Made by a program: the position numbers and the translations under genes
The notes under the pieces: model-generated
The model's input: the letters and a program-made list of their open reading frames with translations, nothing else
What the model was told of the DNA's origin: nothing
Database searches by the model: none
From: an uncultured Lachnospiraceae bacterium
Lineage (GTDB): Bacteria > Bacillota > Clostridia > Lachnospirales > Lachnospiraceae
NCBI GenBank assembly: GCA_945836565.1
Contig: CAMALN010000137.1
Location: 1 to 5,046, forward strand
Length of the DNA: 5,046 nucleotides
Direction: 5' to 3'
Shown here: piece after piece, positions 4,359 to 5,046 of the stretch
How positions within the stretch are numbered: the first letter of the stretch is position 1
Layout of the letters: each line of letters opens with the position of its first letter

Positions 4359-5046
4359 TTATTCATTAAACAGCATTTTTATGCTATTCATAAATAGCTC
4401 TTCTATCTTCTTTTCATATCCGATTCCAACCTTATCCTTCCATGCTTTAGACAGAAATCCTCCTGCCATAGAAGCATGTCCTCCTCCGGTTCCTATCCCC
4501 TGCAATGCATTATATACAAGCTTTCCTGCATCTATATCTGCTCTCTCACTTCTTACTGAGAACTTAAGTCCATCCGCATTTATAGAATACACAATAGCAA
4601 CATCCACAACATCTAAAGCCAATATAAAATCTGAAATTATGGCTACTAATGAAGGCGGACACTCAAACGGAATATAAGTAAATCCAACATAATCATAGAG
4701 AACAATATTCTCTATAGCTGCTCCGTACGCTTTAAGATCCTGAAACTCTATCGTAGACTTATACATTGCATTAAGCTTGTCCGGATTTGCAAACTTGAAA
4801 AGATATGCCATCATATCCATATCAAGCTCTGTGGTTCCTCTTATAAGATCATCCGTATCCATTTTTATTCCATATATAAGTGCTGTTGCCACATTCTCCT
4901 CCATAGGAGTATCCGTAGCATAATAATACTCTGCTACAAGGCTTGCACAGGCACCGGTAATTCTTATATCCGAATACAGATAATCCTCCTGCTCCTTAAA
5001 TACAGGATGGTGGTCTACACAGGCAACCTCATTACCCGGAAGATCT
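4359..5046 (-). CDS. DHH/DHHA1 family phosphoesterase, C-terminal 228 residues (runs off right edge)
   Basis: The reading frame stays open to the window edge, so this is the 3' part of a gene whose start lies outside; the internal ATG at 4904 is not the true start. Numbering from the edge, the namesake motif is in VACVDHHP (7-14, DHH at 11-13). It is followed by TGACASLVAEYY (30-41), then GIKMDTDD (59-66), which corresponds to the further metal-binding aspartate region, and the DHHA1 signature GTGGGHASMAGGF (185-197, GGGH at 187-190). This pattern fits NrnA-like or RecJ-superfamily manganese-dependent phosphoesterases, which degrade nanoRNA, pAp or other small phosphodiesters. The N-terminal DxD motif and any extra domain cannot be seen. 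Substrate assignment is therefore open, and no symbol is given. relQ follows about 45 bases downstream on the same strand, suggesting an operon. Confidence 0.9.
   Translation of the reverse strand, partial: DLPGNEVACVDHHPVFKEQEDYLYSDIRITGACASLVAEYYYATDTPMEENVATALIYGIKMDTDDLIRGTTELDMDMMAYLFKFANPDKLNAMYKSTIEFQDLKAYGAAIENIVLYDYVGFTYIPFECPPSLVAIISDFILALDVVDVAIVYSINADGLKFSVRSERADIDAGKLVYNALQGIGTGGGHASMAGGFLSKAWKDKVGIGYEKKIEELFMNSIKMLFNE

Noticed and set aside
4381..4677. Plus-strand open frame of 98 codons opposite the DHH gene
   Set aside because: The minus-strand frame carries the GGGH motif and clear family sequence here. The plus frame is proline- and serine-rich nonsense antisense to it.
4359..4904. 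DHH gene as a complete 181-residue protein starting at 4904
   Set aside because: The frame is open to the window edge and encodes the VDHHP motif upstream of that ATG, so the gene is truncated by the window, not short.

Overview
The window looks like a chromosomal core segment from a low-to-mid GC Gram-positive bacterium, most likely a Clostridia member, possibly Lachnospiraceae. This is an inference from AT-leaning codon use (many ATA, AGA and TAT codons), strong purine-rich Shine-Dalgarno sites, a stand-alone RelQ-type alarmone synthetase, and a YifB/ComM-DprA gene pair close to topA. I see no phage, plasmid, transposase, tRNA, rRNA or CRISPR feature.

Layout: at the left edge are the first 16 codons of topA, reading leftward. 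A 186-base divergent control region (50-235) separates it from a rightward two-gene operon, comM/yifB (236-1768) and dprA (1765-2901), which overlap by the four bases ATGA. This region carries one well-formed sigma-A-like promoter for each direction, and a small hairpin covers the comM ribosome binding site. dprA converges on a leftward gene group with only 11 bases between the stop codons. Read in its own direction, that group is: a DHH/DHHA1 phosphoesterase (5' end beyond the right edge), a RelQ-type GTP pyrophosphokinase, and a flavin reductase-like FMN protein. Between relQ and the flavin reductase lie 165 bases holding a long hairpin just after the relQ stop and a composite, nested palindromic repeat with two 33-base copies. 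No gene-free stretch exceeds 300 bases.

Function: ComM (branch-migration AAA+ helicase family) and DprA (RecA loader on incoming single strands) both handle DNA taken up in transformation, and their translational coupling fits that shared job. TopA relaxes negative supercoils. On the other strand, RelQ would make (p)ppGpp-type alarmones. The DHH protein belongs to a superfamily that hydrolyses small nucleotides and phosphodiesters. The flavin reductase-like protein has no evident link to them beyond position.

Most of the window is ordinary housekeeping sequence. The most unusual item is the nested repeat at 3508-3594, whose two copies differ at one base with a matching compensating change in the partner arm. 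The hairpin over the comM ribosome binding site and the topA orientation come next. I did not find a new multi-gene system.
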